From Afipia sp. OHSU_II-C1 (lineage in GTDB: Bacteria > Pseudomonadota > Alphaproteobacteria > Rhizobiales > Xanthobacteraceae), in assembly GCF_000497575.1 (NCBI RefSeq), contig NZ_APJI01000011.1, positions 1-64,000 on the forward strand: a DNA stretch of 64,000 nt, given 5' to 3'. Both the position numbers and the translations under genes were made by a program. Below the pieces are notes generated by a model that saw only the letters and a program-made list of their open reading frames with translations, was not told the DNA's origin and made no database searches. How positions within the stretch are numbered: position 1 is the stretch's first letter; every line of letters begins with the position of its first letter. Of the stretch, positions 17,392 through 26,675 are shown piece after piece.

Positions 17392-18252
17392 TCAGGCGAG
17401 AACGGTTTTTCCGTTCTTGATAACGGTGACATTGCGGCTTTTCACGCGCCCTTCGAGCGAGATCACGTTGCCGTCCTTCCACAGGTCGAATGACACCGTC
17501 TCTCCCGGAAACACCGGCGACGAAAAGCGCGTGACATGTTGCCTGAATGCAGCCGGATCGTAGTCCGCATAGGTCTGGAGCACCGCGCGGCAGCTCAGGC
17601 CATAGGTGCACATGCCGTGCAGGATCGGACGATCGAATCCCGCCTTCTTCGCAAACTCGGGATCGGAGTGCAGCGGATTGCGGTCCCCGCAAAGCCGGTA
17701 GATCAGCGCCTGATCGGGCCGCGTCGAAATATCGACCGTCATGTCCGGCGCACGCTTCGGGATCGCATGCGGTTCGGGCTGACCGTCCGCCGGGCCGCCA
17801 AAGCCGCCATCGCCGCGCGCGAACTGCGAAGCGATCAGCGTGGCGAGATCCTCGCCCTTCTCGTTCTTGAGCACGGTCTTGCGCAGTATCACCGCGCCCT
17901 TGTCCTTGCCCTTGTCGAACACGCCAAGGATGCTGGAATCCGCGGTAATGTTCGCGGTAACAGGCAACGGCTTGTGGAAGGTGATGTCACGCTCGCCATC
18001 GACCACCATGACGCGGTTAACATCGATGGGACCTGCGCTCGCCCCCCACGCGGCAACCGACGCGTAAGTCGGAACCACCTTCAGTTCGCGCGGCGTATAA
18101 TATCCTTCATTGACGAAGGACAATTCCTTCTCGTCCATCGGATCGGCGCCCATGCCGATGCCATAGGCATAAAGCATGACTTCGCGGTCGGTCCATGAAT
18201 ACTTCTGGCCGACGTTCTTGAGCGCCATCACCTCATCGTACTTGATCGGCAT
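17392..18252 (-). CDS. MaoC-like 2-enoyl-CoA hydratase (hydratase-2)
   Basis: A 286-residue double hot-dog protein. The hydratase-2 motif Y-R-L-C-G-D-R-N-P-L-H-S-D (185-197) carries the catalytic D190, N192 and H195. The N-terminal hot-dog half lacks catalytic residues, as usual. A good site (GAGGAAAC) precedes the ATG. It makes R-3-hydroxyacyl-CoA for the SDR encoded 25 bp downstream. The enzyme set suggests beta-oxidation of a branched, steroid-like or aromatic side chain rather than bulk fatty acids (inference). Confidence 0.92.
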   Translation of the reverse strand: MPIKYDEVMALKNVGQKYSWTDREVMLYAYGIGMGADPMDEKELSFVNEGYYTPRELKVVPTYASVAAWGASAGPIDVNRVMVVDGERDITFHKPLPVTANITADSSILGVFDKGKDKGAVILRKTVLKNEKGEDLATLIASQFARGDGGFGGPADGQPEPHAIPKRAPDMTVDISTRPDQALIYRLCGDRNPLHSDPEFAKKAGFDRPILHGMCTYGLSCRAVLQTYADYDPAAFRQHVTRFSSPVFPGETVSFDLWKDGNVISLEGRVKSRNVTVIKNGKTVLA

Positions 18253-18273
18253 GTTTCCTCGCTGTTGCTCTTG

Positions 18274-18666
18274 CTATGCGACGGGCGTGAAGAACGGCAG
18301 CGGCGCGCCGTCCGTCGGCTTGAACACGACCTTTACGCGCTGACCGATTTTCAGCGTCGTCAGATCGCAGTCCACGAAGTTCGTCAGCAGTGACGGACCT
18401 TCATCGAGCGTGACATACCCAATGGCATAGGGCCCGGTCGGCGACTTGCGCATCAGGCTGTAGCTATAAATCACGCCCTCGCCCTTGCTCTCTTCCCACA
18501 CCGTCTGGTCCGAGAAGCACACCGGGCAAATCGAGCGCGGGAAATAATGCGGCTCGCCGCACGCGGTGCAGCGCTTGATCAGGAACTTGCCTTCCCTGGC
18601 GGCATCCCAGAAATGCGCCGTTTCAGGATTGCCCGTGGGCGCTGGATACTTCGGTTTGTCGGTCAT
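18274..18666 (-). CDS. Zn-ribbon and OB-fold protein (DUF35), thiolase partner
   Basis: A 130-residue protein with a rubredoxin-like zinc ribbon (C-T-A-C ... C-P-V-C, about 33-51) followed by an OB-fold. Such proteins form complexes with thiolase-family enzymes and may bind acyl-CoA. Its ATG overlaps the thiolase stop codon by 1 bp (ATGA), strong evidence of a coupled pair. The 199-residue extension of the frame upstream is only the thiolase region read in another frame. Confidence 0.9.
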   Translation of the reverse strand: MTDKPKYPAPTGNPETAHFWDAAREGKFLIKRCTACGEPHYFPRSICPVCFSDQTVWEESKGEGVIYSYSLMRKSPTGPYAIGYVTLDEGPSLLTNFVDCDLTTLKIGQRVKVVFKPTDGAPLPFFTPVA

Positions 18667-19820
18667 CACACGCGCTCCAGAATAGCGGTCGAAGCCGCAT
18701 GACGCACTCCAAGCAATCCGCCGGTGCCGTGCACCAGCGCGAGATCGCAATTCGGAACCTGAACCTTCGGATGCGCTTCGCCACGCAACTGCCGCACCGC
18801 CTCGATGATCTTGGTGATGCCGCCACGGTTGATCGGATGGTTGTTGCACAGTCCGCCGCCGTCGGTGTTCCACGGCAGCTTGCCGACGCCGGAGATCAGA
18901 TTGCCATCGGCGACGAACTTGCCGCCCTGCCCCTTCGCGCAGAAGCCGAGATCCTCGAGCTGGATCACCACGGTGATGGTGAAGCTGTCGTAGATCGAAG
19001 CGTACTTGATGTCCTTCGGCGTCACCCCTGCTTCAGCGAATGCCGGAGGACCGCTCCACACACCCGCGGAATAGGTCAGGTCGAGCTTGCGGCCGCCGTT
19101 CGGGCCTTTCAGGGATTCGCCATGGCCGGTCAGCCGCACCAGCGGCCGCTTCAGGGACTTCGCAATCTCCGGCGTGGTCACGATCAGCGCACCGCCGCCG
19201 TCGGAGACGACGCAGCAGTCCAGCCGGTGCAACGGATCGGAAATCAGCGGCGAGTTGATAACGTCTTCCACAGTGACGACATCGCGCAGCATCGCGTGCG
19301 GATTGTATTGCGCGTGATGCGAGGCCGCGACCTTCACCCAGGCGAGTTGTTCGCTGGTGGTGCCAAACTCATGCATATGACGCATGGCGCACATGCCGTA
19401 AGCATTGTGGGTAGTCGCCCCGTAAGCCGCCTCGAAATCAATTTCGGGGCCGGCGGCGCGCGGCGGCATCGGGCCAGTGCGCGGCTTTCCGGCCAGAGTG
19501 ATCAGCGCCACGGAACATTTTCCGGCTGCGATCGCCTCGGCCGCATGCCCGAGCGCGATGATGTAAGAGCATCCGCCGGTTTCGGTCGAATCCAAATGAC
19601 GCAGCTTGAGGCCGAGATAATCGGCCATCGGCATCACGCCGCCGGGCGCATCTCCGGCGCAGAAATAGCCGTCAACGTCGGCCTTTGTCAGGCCGGCATC
19701 TTCCAGCGCTCCCCTGGCGCATTCGGCGTGAAGTTGCGCCGTGGACTTATCCGGCGCATGCCGGGTGGGATGTTCGTAAATCCCGGCGATATAGGCTTTT
19801 CCCTTGATGCTCAAAGTCAT
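18666..19820 (-). CDS. Thiolase family protein (SCP2-thiolase-like)
   Basis: A 384-residue thiolase-fold protein; ATG 19820 is preferred to GTG 19826. Key blocks: S-T-E-T-G-G-C-S-Y near residue 84 (nucleophile Cys region), C-N-N-H-P near 318 (catalytic His), and the end block H-G-T-G-G. The family cleaves 3-oxoacyl-CoA or, with a DUF35 partner, performs retro-aldol or condensation steps on CoA esters. Context: thiolase, DUF35, MaoC and SDR genes follow in one direction. Confidence 0.9.
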   Translation of the reverse strand: MTLSIKGKAYIAGIYEHPTRHAPDKSTAQLHAECARGALEDAGLTKADVDGYFCAGDAPGGVMPMADYLGLKLRHLDSTETGGCSYIIALGHAAEAIAAGKCSVALITLAGKPRTGPMPPRAAGPEIDFEAAYGATTHNAYGMCAMRHMHEFGTTSEQLAWVKVAASHHAQYNPHAMLRDVVTVEDVINSPLISDPLHRLDCCVVSDGGGALIVTTPEIAKSLKRPLVRLTGHGESLKGPNGGRKLDLTYSAGVWSGPPAFAEAGVTPKDIKYASIYDSFTITVVIQLEDLGFCAKGQGGKFVADGNLISGVGKLPWNTDGGGLCNNHPINRGGITKIIEAVRQLRGEAHPKVQVPNCDLALVHGTGGLLGVRHAASTAILERV

Positions 19821-19905
19821 CTCCACTGCTTCAACTCAGCGGATTTTCTGACCCGCCAAGCGGCGCTTGGCAAGCATCTTGAGTTTCGCCGTGCGAACGA
19901 GCGTT

Positions 19906-22900
19906 CTATTCCGCCGCGATCTGGGGCGCGATCATCGGCGGCGGATTGACAAGGTCCTTGGCAAGCTGTTCGTATCGCGCCTTCGCTTTTGCGATCGACG
20001 CTTCCTTGACCGGGCCATAGCCCCGGATCTGATCCGGCAGCGACAGCAACTCGACTGCGATGTCATGCGTCTTCGGCGACAGCAGCTTCACCGCCGTCAC
20101 CACGTCCTGCTCGTACCCCTTGATCAGATCGCGCTCGAGTTTGCGGTCCTCGCTGTAGCCGAACGGATCGAACAGCGTGCCGCGCAGGAAGCGGAACTTC
20201 GCCAGCACGCCGAATGCGCTCATCATCCAGGGACCGAAGGCCCGCTTGCGCGGACGGCCCAATGCATCGGTGCCAGTGCTCAGTATCGGCGGCGCGAGAT
20301 TGAAACTCAGCTTGAAATTGCCGTCGAACTGCTTGCGGATGCTCTCCGCGAAGCGACCGTCGGTATAGAGCCGCGCGACCTCGTACTCATCTTTGTAAGC
20401 GAGTAACTTCGCATAGTTGATCGCAACGGCGCGCGGCAGCGCTTCGCCGTAGCCGCCGTCGAACGCCACCTTCCGCACCTGATCAACGAGACTGCGATAC
20501 CGGGCGGCATAGGCTGCGTTCTGATAATCGGTCAGCAACTGCGTCCGGTGCGCAATGATCTCGTTCAGCGTCATCTGGTCGAGCGTCTTTGGCGCCTCTG
20601 GCTCGTCGCCCTTCATCATGGCCGCAAGCTTCGCAGGATCATGGGCCGCGAGGCGACCCAGACGAAACGCCTGCGTGTTCATCTTGACCGACACGCCATT
20701 CAGTTCGATCGCCTGTTCGATGGCCTCGGCGCCAACCGGCAGCAAGCCCTTCTGATAGGCGTATCCCAGCATCATCATGTTGGTTGCGATCGAGTCACCC
20801 AGCAGCGTCTCGGCGGGTTTGGTGAAGTCGAGGAATGCCGAATCCTTGCGCAACGCATTCTCCAGCACGCGATTGACCTTGCCGCGCTGGAAATCGAAAT
20901 CGCGGTTCTGGATGAAATCCGCGATCGGAATGAGATGGGTATTGATGACGCCATAGGTGCGCGACGACTCCGCGAGCGTGATCGTTTCCTTGGCAACGGC
21001 CACCACTTCATCGGCCGCGATCAGCAGATCGGCGGTACCGGTGACAATGCGCGAGCAGGTCACGTCCGCTGTATTCCTGGACAGCCGGACATGGCTCAGC
21101 ACTGCGCCGCCCTTCTGCGCAAGCCCCGACATGTCGAGGATCATGCTGGCCTTGCCTTCGATATGCGCGGCCATGCCAAGCAGCGCGCCGATGGTCAGCA
21201 CACCGGTGCCACCGACGCCGCCGACAGCAACATTGTATGGCCGGTCCAGCGATGGCACTGAGGCCGGCGCGGGCAATTCGCCGATATTGCCGATATCGAC
21301 CGGCGCACGCTTGCGCAGTGTGCCACCGTCGATGGTGACGAACGACGGGCAGAAGCCCTTTACGCAGGAATAGTCCTTGTTGCAGGTCGACTGGTTGATG
21401 GTGCGCTTGCGCCCCATCTCGGTTTCCAGCGGCTCCACCGAGATGCAGTTCGACTGCACCGAGCAGTCGCCGCACCCTTCGCAGACCGCGGCATTAATGA
21501 CGACACGCTTTGACGGGTCTTCCATCAATCCGCGCTTGCGGCGGCGGCGTTTTTCGGCGGCGCAGGTCTGCACGAACACGATCGCCGAGCAACCCGGCGT
21601 CTCGCGCAGCGTGCGCTGGACTTCGTCGAGCTGATCGCGGTGCGCGACCTTGGTGCCGGGCGCGATGTCGGACGCCGGATAGGCTTCGGGATTTTCCGAC
21701 ACAAGATAAATGTCGCGGATACCTTCGCTGTGAAGCTGGAATGTCACCTGCTGCGGCGAAAGCTCGCCGTCGACATGCTGGCCGCCGGTCATGGCCGTCG
21801 CGTCGTTGTAAAGAATTTTGTAGGTGATGTTGGCCTTGGACGCGACCGCCTGCCGGATCGCGAGGCTGCCGGAATGGAAGTAAGTGCCGTCGCCGAGATT
21901 GACGAAAACGTGCTTCTCGTTGGTGAACGGCGCGATGCCGACCCACGGTACGCCCTCGCCGCCCATGTGCGTGAAGGTCTCTGTGTTGCGGTCCATCCAC
22001 AACGCCATGAAGTGACAGCCGATACCGGCCATCGCACGGCTGCCTTCCGGCACCTTGGTCGATGTGTTGTGCGGACAGCCCGAGCAGAAATACGGGGTGC
22101 GCGTCACCGGCGCGACCGCCTGAACCTGTGTTGCCTGCCGGCCGTTGAACCAGTCGGCCTTGGCGCGGAGCATCGCCACGATTTCGGGATTGAGGTCGAG
22201 TTGCAGCAGCCGCTCGGTCAGCGAGCTTGCCAGCGAGGCAACGCTAAGTTCTTCCGCGAACGGCAGGAAGCGCTTGTCGTGATTGTCCATCTTGCCGATG
22301 ATGCGCGGGCGCACATCGTCGCGCCAGTTGAACAGCTCCTGCTTGACCTGGTTCTCCACGATCTCGCGGCGTTCCTCGACGATGAAGATTTCCTCAAGAC
22401 CGACGGCGAAGGCGCGCACGCCTTCCGGCTCCAGCGGCCACGGCATGCCGATTTTATAAAGCCGCAGACCGATCTGCGCGGCCACCTCCGGCGTAATTCC
22501 GAGTTCACGCAGCGCCTGGCGAATGTCTTCATAGCTCTTGCCCGACGCCATGATGCCGAACCGCGCGTTCGGCGAATCCATTGTCACGCGATTGATCTTG
22601 TTGGCACGTGCAAATGCGACAGCAGCAAAACCCTTGTAATCCTGCAGGCGCTTGTCCTGCGCGTAGCGGTCGTCCGGCCAACGCAGATTGAGGCCGCCCG
22701 GCGGCATCTCGAAATCAGGAGGAACGATGAACGGCGTCAGTTCATTTGTGAGATCGATTTCCGCCGTGGTCTCCACCGTCTCGGTGATGACCTTCATGCC
22801 AACCCAGCAGCCGGAATAGCGCGACATGGCAATGCCGAGCAGTCCCATCTCGATCATCTCGTGGATGCTGGAGGGATAGAGATACGGCATCAGCGCGGAG

Positions 22901-23397
22901 ATGAAGGCGTGGTCCGACTGATGCGGCACCGTCGATGACTTCGCGCCGTGATCGTCACCCGCCAGACAGAGTACGCCGCCGTTCCTGGCCGAACCCGCCG
23001 CATTGCCGTGACGGAAGACGTCGCCGCAACGATCGACGCCGGGGCCCTTGCCATACCAGATGCCGGTAATGCCATCGTATTTCGCGCCGGGCGAGAGATT
23101 GAGCTGCTGCGAACCCCAGATCGCCGTGGCGGCGAGGTCCTCGTTGACCCCCGGCTGGAATTTCACGTTGTAATGTTCGAGATGCTTGCGCGCGGCGACA
23201 AGCTGCTGGTCGTAGCCGCCGAGCGGCGACCCGCGGTACCCGGAGACAAATGCTGCGGTGTTCAGCCCCGCTGCGCGGTCGCGCCTGACCTGCGCCATCG
23301 GCAGCCGGACCAGCGCCTGAATGCCGGTGAGGAAAACATGTCCCGATGCCTGCGTATATTTCTGGTCGAGGCTGATCGGCCCTTGGTTGATTCCCAT
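19906..23397 (-). CDS. Indolepyruvate:ferredoxin oxidoreductase, fused alpha-beta type
   Basis: A 1163-residue single-chain IorA-IorB enzyme that converts aryl-pyruvates plus CoA to aryl-acetyl-CoA, CO2 and reduced ferredoxin. Order: pyrimidine-binding half (1-400), TPP site near 500-560 (G-D-G-T ... N-D-A-T-A-M-T-G-G), 4Fe-4S cysteines near 655-710 (C-E-G-C-G-D-C and C-V-K-G-F-C-P), gamma-type domain with G-G-V-G-G-T-G-V near 750, and a C-terminal family-specific domain. It is upstream of the acyl-CoA genes and could feed them arylacetyl-CoA (inference). Ribosome site AGAGG precedes the ATG. Confidence 0.93.
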   Translation of the reverse strand: MGINQGPISLDQKYTQASGHVFLTGIQALVRLPMAQVRRDRAAGLNTAAFVSGYRGSPLGGYDQQLVAARKHLEHYNVKFQPGVNEDLAATAIWGSQQLNLSPGAKYDGITGIWYGKGPGVDRCGDVFRHGNAAGSARNGGVLCLAGDDHGAKSSTVPHQSDHAFISALMPYLYPSSIHEMIEMGLLGIAMSRYSGCWVGMKVITETVETTAEIDLTNELTPFIVPPDFEMPPGGLNLRWPDDRYAQDKRLQDYKGFAAVAFARANKINRVTMDSPNARFGIMASGKSYEDIRQALRELGITPEVAAQIGLRLYKIGMPWPLEPEGVRAFAVGLEEIFIVEERREIVENQVKQELFNWRDDVRPRIIGKMDNHDKRFLPFAEELSVASLASSLTERLLQLDLNPEIVAMLRAKADWFNGRQATQVQAVAPVTRTPYFCSGCPHNTSTKVPEGSRAMAGIGCHFMALWMDRNTETFTHMGGEGVPWVGIAPFTNEKHVFVNLGDGTYFHSGSLAIRQAVASKANITYKILYNDATAMTGGQHVDGELSPQQVTFQLHSEGIRDIYLVSENPEAYPASDIAPGTKVAHRDQLDEVQRTLRETPGCSAIVFVQTCAAEKRRRRKRGLMEDPSKRVVINAAVCEGCGDCSVQSNCISVEPLETEMGRKRTINQSTCNKDYSCVKGFCPSFVTIDGGTLRKRAPVDIGNIGELPAPASVPSLDRPYNVAVGGVGGTGVLTIGALLGMAAHIEGKASMILDMSGLAQKGGAVLSHVRLSRNTADVTCSRIVTGTADLLIAADEVVAVAKETITLAESSRTYGVINTHLIPIADFIQNRDFDFQRGKVNRVLENALRKDSAFLDFTKPAETLLGDSIATNMMMLGYAYQKGLLPVGAEAIEQAIELNGVSVKMNTQAFRLGRLAAHDPAKLAAMMKGDEPEAPKTLDQMTLNEIIAHRTQLLTDYQNAAYAARYRSLVDQVRKVAFDGGYGEALPRAVAINYAKLLAYKDEYEVARLYTDGRFAESIRKQFDGNFKLSFNLAPPILSTGTDALGRPRKRAFGPWMMSAFGVLAKFRFLRGTLFDPFGYSEDRKLERDLIKGYEQDVVTAVKLLSPKTHDIAVELLSLPDQIRGYGPVKEASIAKAKARYEQLAKDLVNPPPMIAPQIAAE

Positions 23398-23774
23398 ATT
23401 CGTTTGCCTCTTTGCCGGGCTCTTGTTGCGCTGTGACGAGTCTGCTTAGAACCAGTCTATGTCGCTTTTCGTTTCCTGCACAAAAGAAATCGCATTCATC
23501 AGACCTTTGTTTTCAAACGCAATTTTAGGCTGGTTTTCGCCTCCTTCCGGACCTGTTGTGTCGCGTGTCTGCTTATGGCCGAAAGGACATTGCGAACGAC
23601 TTCCGGGGTGGAAACGCCCCTGTCCGGACCGCTACGGTGCGGCCGGCTCCCCCGCAATGCTGCCCCTCGTCCCATGCAACGCTCCGCCGGAACGGTTCTC
23701 GCCGCAGAACCGTTGCCCATCGCCCTGACCACAACCCGATTTCAACGGGTGCATCCTCAAGGAGGACGAAAACC
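23398..23774. other. 377-bp intergenic region between divergent genes
   Basis: Separates the oxidoreductase gene (minus) from a small membrane-protein gene (plus). Its right part holds a sigma-EcfG-like promoter at 23689-23714 and a strong AAGGAGGA ribosome site. The left part shows no feature I can name. Confidence 0.6.
23689..23714 (+). promoter_or_regulatory. Sigma-EcfG-type general-stress promoter
   Basis: GGAAC at 23689-23693 and CGTT at 23711-23714 are separated by exactly 17 bases, matching the alphaproteobacterial EcfG consensus. The start codon it would serve is 61 bp further on. The same bases also form a 9-bp inverted repeat (AACGGTTCT/AGAACCGTT). Confidence 0.7.
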
Positions 23775-24011
23775 ATGACCCTCACGTCAGGAAACGATTG
23801 GTCATCCGACGGCAAGAAAAGCGTCTATGACGAGCCGTCAGCAACCGACGAGTTCGAGAACCAGCAAGGCAAACCCGTCAAAGCGCTGATTGGTATTGCG
23901 CTTCTTGTTGTGTTCGCAGTCGTTCTTGCACGGATGAGTCCTACGCCGCACGAGACCACCAGCGCGCCTGCCTGGACCACAAACCAAACAACCGGTTCCG
24001 GGGTGAAGTAG
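23775..24011 (+). CDS. Small single-pass membrane protein, probable general-stress gene
   Basis: A 78-residue protein; ATG 23775 follows AAGGAGGACG. Charged N-terminus (1-33), one hydrophobic segment (about 35-52, A-L-I-G-I-A-L-L-V-V-F-A-V-V-L-A), then a Thr/Pro-rich tail. No known domain. The sigma-EcfG-like promoter 61 bp upstream suggests induction in general stress. The next gene codes for a protein of the same layout. Confidence 0.8.
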   Translation: MTLTSGNDWSSDGKKSVYDEPSATDEFENQQGKPVKALIGIALLVVFAVVLARMSPTPHETTSAPAWTTNQTTGSGVK

Positions 24012-24106
24012 CTGCCGGCGGTTCCTCGACCCCGCAGGACGGCGCGTTGGAACGTCTGAGCCATCCAGAGATTGTCTTCAAAGATGAACCACTGGAGAAA
24101 ACGACC

Positions 24107-24523
24107 ATGGCAATCGAGCGTAATCCCAACGATCCTTATGCTGCGGCCACGAACGATGAAGTGCATCGTCGCCGGTCAGAGCAACTGGATAACGAGCTGC
24201 AGGCAGATCCGGAACTGGCGGAAGGTCCTGCGAGCGGCGGACGTATTGCGCTCTTCGCGATCGCGGTCGTCGCCATTCTTGGCGTTGTATTCTATGGACT
24301 GAATAATTCCAGCACATCGCCCGAGACGACACCGACCGCGCAGACGGCACCGGCCGCACCGTCAGGCGGCGGGACAGCCCAGGCGCCGCGCGCTCCGGCT
24401 GGCCAGACCACCGGCTCGGCAATGCGCCCGGCAGAGCCTGCCCCGCCAGCGGTGAATCCGCCGGCACCCGCAGCACCGCAGAACAATTCGGCTCCGGCTG
24501 GCGCGCCATCTACGAGCAATTAA
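24107..24523 (+). CDS. Single-pass membrane protein with Pro/Ala-rich tail
   Basis: A 138-residue protein. ATG 24107 follows GGAGAA. Charged N-terminus (E-R-N-P-N-D-P-Y ... D-E-V-H-R-R-R), hydrophobic segment about 48-66, then a low-complexity Pro/Ala/Thr/Gly tail to the end, probably in the periplasm. It resembles the preceding gene in layout, and the 95-bp gap suggests one stress-induced transcript. Function unknown. Confidence 0.78.
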   Translation: MAIERNPNDPYAAATNDEVHRRRSEQLDNELQADPELAEGPASGGRIALFAIAVVAILGVVFYGLNNSSTSPETTPTAQTAPAAPSGGGTAQAPRAPAGQTTGSAMRPAEPAPPAVNPPAPAAPQNNSAPAGAPSTSN

Positions 24524-24542
24524 CCGCAACAATTCCAGCGGC

Positions 24543-24583
24543 AACGGCGAGCATTACTGCGGTGATGCCCGCCGTTTTCGTTT
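24543..24583 (+). terminator. Probable intrinsic terminator
   Basis: Stem AACGGCG/CGCCGTT, extended inward by GCAT/ATGC after single unpaired bases, followed by TTTCGTTT. It lies 20 bp past the stop of the Pro/Ala-rich membrane protein and just before the convergent PEP-mutase-like gene. Confidence 0.6.
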
Positions 24584-24587
24584 GCGG

Positions 24588-25415
24588 TTAAAACGGCTCA
24601 CCGCCGAACATGCCGTTGATCTCGGCATAGGAAACGGCGTGGGCGAATTCGGTAAACGACCCGTTCTGTGCGATATCGCGTGACGCGCGCAGAAATGCTC
24701 CCCACGCTGCGCGCGCCATCGCGCCGCCGACACTGATGCGGCGAACGCCGAGGTCAGCAATCTCCGCGACAGACATGCCCGGTGCACCCATCAGCAAGTT
24801 GACCGGCTTCGGCGCCACGGCTTTGACGACAGCGACAATCTGCTCTTTGGTCTTGATACCGGGTGCGTAGAGACAATCCGCGCCCGCCTCCGCATAGGCC
24901 GTCAGGCGCGCGATGGTCGCATTGAGATCGGGTTGGCCGATCAGAAAGCTCTCACAACGCCCGATCAGCATGACGTCTTGCTTTGTCGCGTCGATTGCGG
25001 CACGCGCAGCCTGCATGCGCTCCACGGCCAGTTTCATTTCGTAAAGCGGCTGCTTCGCGTCGCCAGTGGAATCCTCGATCGACAATCCCGCGACCCCCGT
25101 TGCGACCCCGCGCGTGACGTTGGCGGCCACGTCGGCCGGATCATCCGCAAAACCGGCCTCGAAATCGGCGTTCAAAGGCAAATCCGTCGCGTCGTTGATC
25201 ATTTTGAGATGATCCAGAACCTGCTCCACCGGCAGATCATTGTCCGGCCTCCCGGTTGACCACGCAAAGCCCGAACTCGTCGACGCCAGCGCCTTGAACC
25301 CCATGCCGGCAAGTAGACGCGCGCTGCCGACATCCCAGGGGTTGGGCAAGACGAAACACCCGCTCTCGTGAAGTTTCCTGAACTCGGCACGCTTCTGCGC
25401 AATTGAAATCGGCAT
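24588..25415 (-). CDS. Isocitrate lyase/PEP mutase family protein
   Basis: A 275-residue TIM-barrel enzyme of the isocitrate lyase/PEP mutase superfamily. Family blocks are clear: L-P-N-P-W-D-V-G-S-A-R at 23-33, the metal-binding D-F-E-A-G-F, and G-L-S-I-E-D-S-T. The K-K-C-G-H motif of true isocitrate lyases is absent, so it probably cleaves or rearranges a small 2-oxo or dicarboxylic acid. The NIPSNAP gene lies 95 bp upstream on the same strand. Confidence 0.88.
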   Translation of the reverse strand: MPISIAQKRAEFRKLHESGCFVLPNPWDVGSARLLAGMGFKALASTSSGFAWSTGRPDNDLPVEQVLDHLKMINDATDLPLNADFEAGFADDPADVAANVTRGVATGVAGLSIEDSTGDAKQPLYEMKLAVERMQAARAAIDATKQDVMLIGRCESFLIGQPDLNATIARLTAYAEAGADCLYAPGIKTKEQIVAVVKAVAPKPVNLLMGAPGMSVAEIADLGVRRISVGGAMARAAWGAFLRASRDIAQNGSFTEFAHAVSYAEINGMFGGEPF

Positions 25416-25510
25416 TCGTTGTTCTCCCAGCGAGTTTGTTTCGATGTCTTTTGACGCTGCGGCGAACGATGCCGCTGATGTCAGTTGAAATCAATCGGAC
25501 TGGTGTGGTG

Positions 25511-25819
25511 TCAGTTCTGCACCTGCCGCAGAAAGGTCCTCTCCTCCGAGAGGATGAACTTGTGCTCCTGCGCGAAATTGAAGTTCGCGACGCCTTCGTC
25601 ATCCGACTTGAGCCGCGCGCGATAGGCTTCGTAATCCGCCAGACTGGCAAACGAGATCAGCCCGAATGCAATATTGTCGGTCCCCTCGTGCGGCATCCAG
25701 TAGCCGAGCAGATCGCCGCCGCACTTCGGAATAATGGCGAGCCAGCGCTGTGCATAGGCCTCGAACAGATGCCGCTTGAACGGATCAAGCTGGTAGCGGA
25801 TGAAAACGGTAATTGTCAT
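25511..25819 (-). CDS. NIPSNAP family protein
   Basis: A 102-residue dimeric ferredoxin-like-fold protein. It opens [13 protein letters not shown] and has [11 protein letters not shown] and the [11 protein letters not shown] block typical of NIPSNAP proteins. Function in bacteria is unclear. It is divergent from an ArsR-type regulator gene, with a 70-bp gap, and is probably regulated by it. Confidence 0.88.
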   Translation of the reverse strand: MTITVFIRYQLDPFKRHLFEAYAQRWLAIIPKCGGDLLGYWMPHEGTDNIAFGLISFASLADYEAYRARLKSDDEGVANFNFAQEHKFILSEERTFLRQVQN

Positions 25820-25889
25820 TAGAGCGCTCCCTGACTGGACCGCAAGCTATCCCGTTGCCCGCCGCAAATGCTTCGATTAAGATCGAAGT

Positions 25890-26579
25890 ATGAAAGCAGG
25901 ACCGGACATGGCCGTGATCGCCTCGCTTGTCGGCGATCCCGCGCGATCGAACATGCTGACGGCGCTGATGAGTGGCCGCGCCCTCACCGCCACCGAACTC
26001 GCACAGGAAGCCGGCATCACACCGCAGACTGCGAGTTCACATCTCGCCAAACTCGAAGCTGGTCACCTCGTTGTGCCCGAGAAGCAGGGCCGCCACCGTT
26101 ACTTCCGTCTCTCAGGCGCCGATGTCGCGGCCGTTCTGGAGGGCCTGATGGGCCTCGCCGCGCGGGCGGGCCATCTGCGCGTCAGGACCGGCCCCGCAGA
26201 TCCGGGGCTGCGTCGCGCCCGTGTTTGCTACGACCATCTCGCCGGCGATTTCGGTGTTCAGATGCTCGACGCCATGACTGAAAAGAAGCTGCTGCGCGCG
26301 CACAAGGGCAGCGTGACGCTGACATCCCAGGGCGAGCGCTTCGTCGCCGATTTCGGCATCGACCTGTCCGCACTCGGCGGCAGCCGTCGTCCGCTGTGCA
26401 AGACCTGTCTCGATTGGAGCGTACGCCGCAGTCACCTTGCGGGATCGCTCGGCGCAGCGATGCTGTCGCGATTCTACCAGCTCAACTGGGCGAACCGCGA
26501 AAAAGGCAACCGTATCGTATCTTTTTCGCCGAAGGGCACCGCCCGCTTTAACGCCTTGTTCGGCGCTCCGGGCGATTAA
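25890..26579 (+). CDS. ArsR-family winged-helix regulator
   Basis: A 229-residue regulator. Winged helix at about 5-75, with recognition region T-A-T-E-L-A-Q-E-A-G-I-T-P-Q-T-A-S-S-H-L and wing E-K-Q-G-R-H-R-Y-F-R-L. A C-terminal domain of about 150 residues follows, longer than in metal-sensing ArsR proteins and lacking their Cys box; it may bind a small molecule. Divergent from NIPSNAP and the PEP-mutase-like gene, the likely targets. Confidence 0.9.
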   Translation: MKAGPDMAVIASLVGDPARSNMLTALMSGRALTATELAQEAGITPQTASSHLAKLEAGHLVVPEKQGRHRYFRLSGADVAAVLEGLMGLAARAGHLRVRTGPADPGLRRARVCYDHLAGDFGVQMLDAMTEKKLLRAHKGSVTLTSQGERFVADFGIDLSALGGSRRPLCKTCLDWSVRRSHLAGSLGAAMLSRFYQLNWANREKGNRIVSFSPKGTARFNALFGAPGD

Positions 26580-26675
26580 TGCAACAATCCGCAGTTGACA
26601 GACTTGAGCAAAAATTGGCGTAATTCGCCGCGCTTTTTGCGCTTTTGATGTCCCGAATTTCCGACAGGGTGTTCC

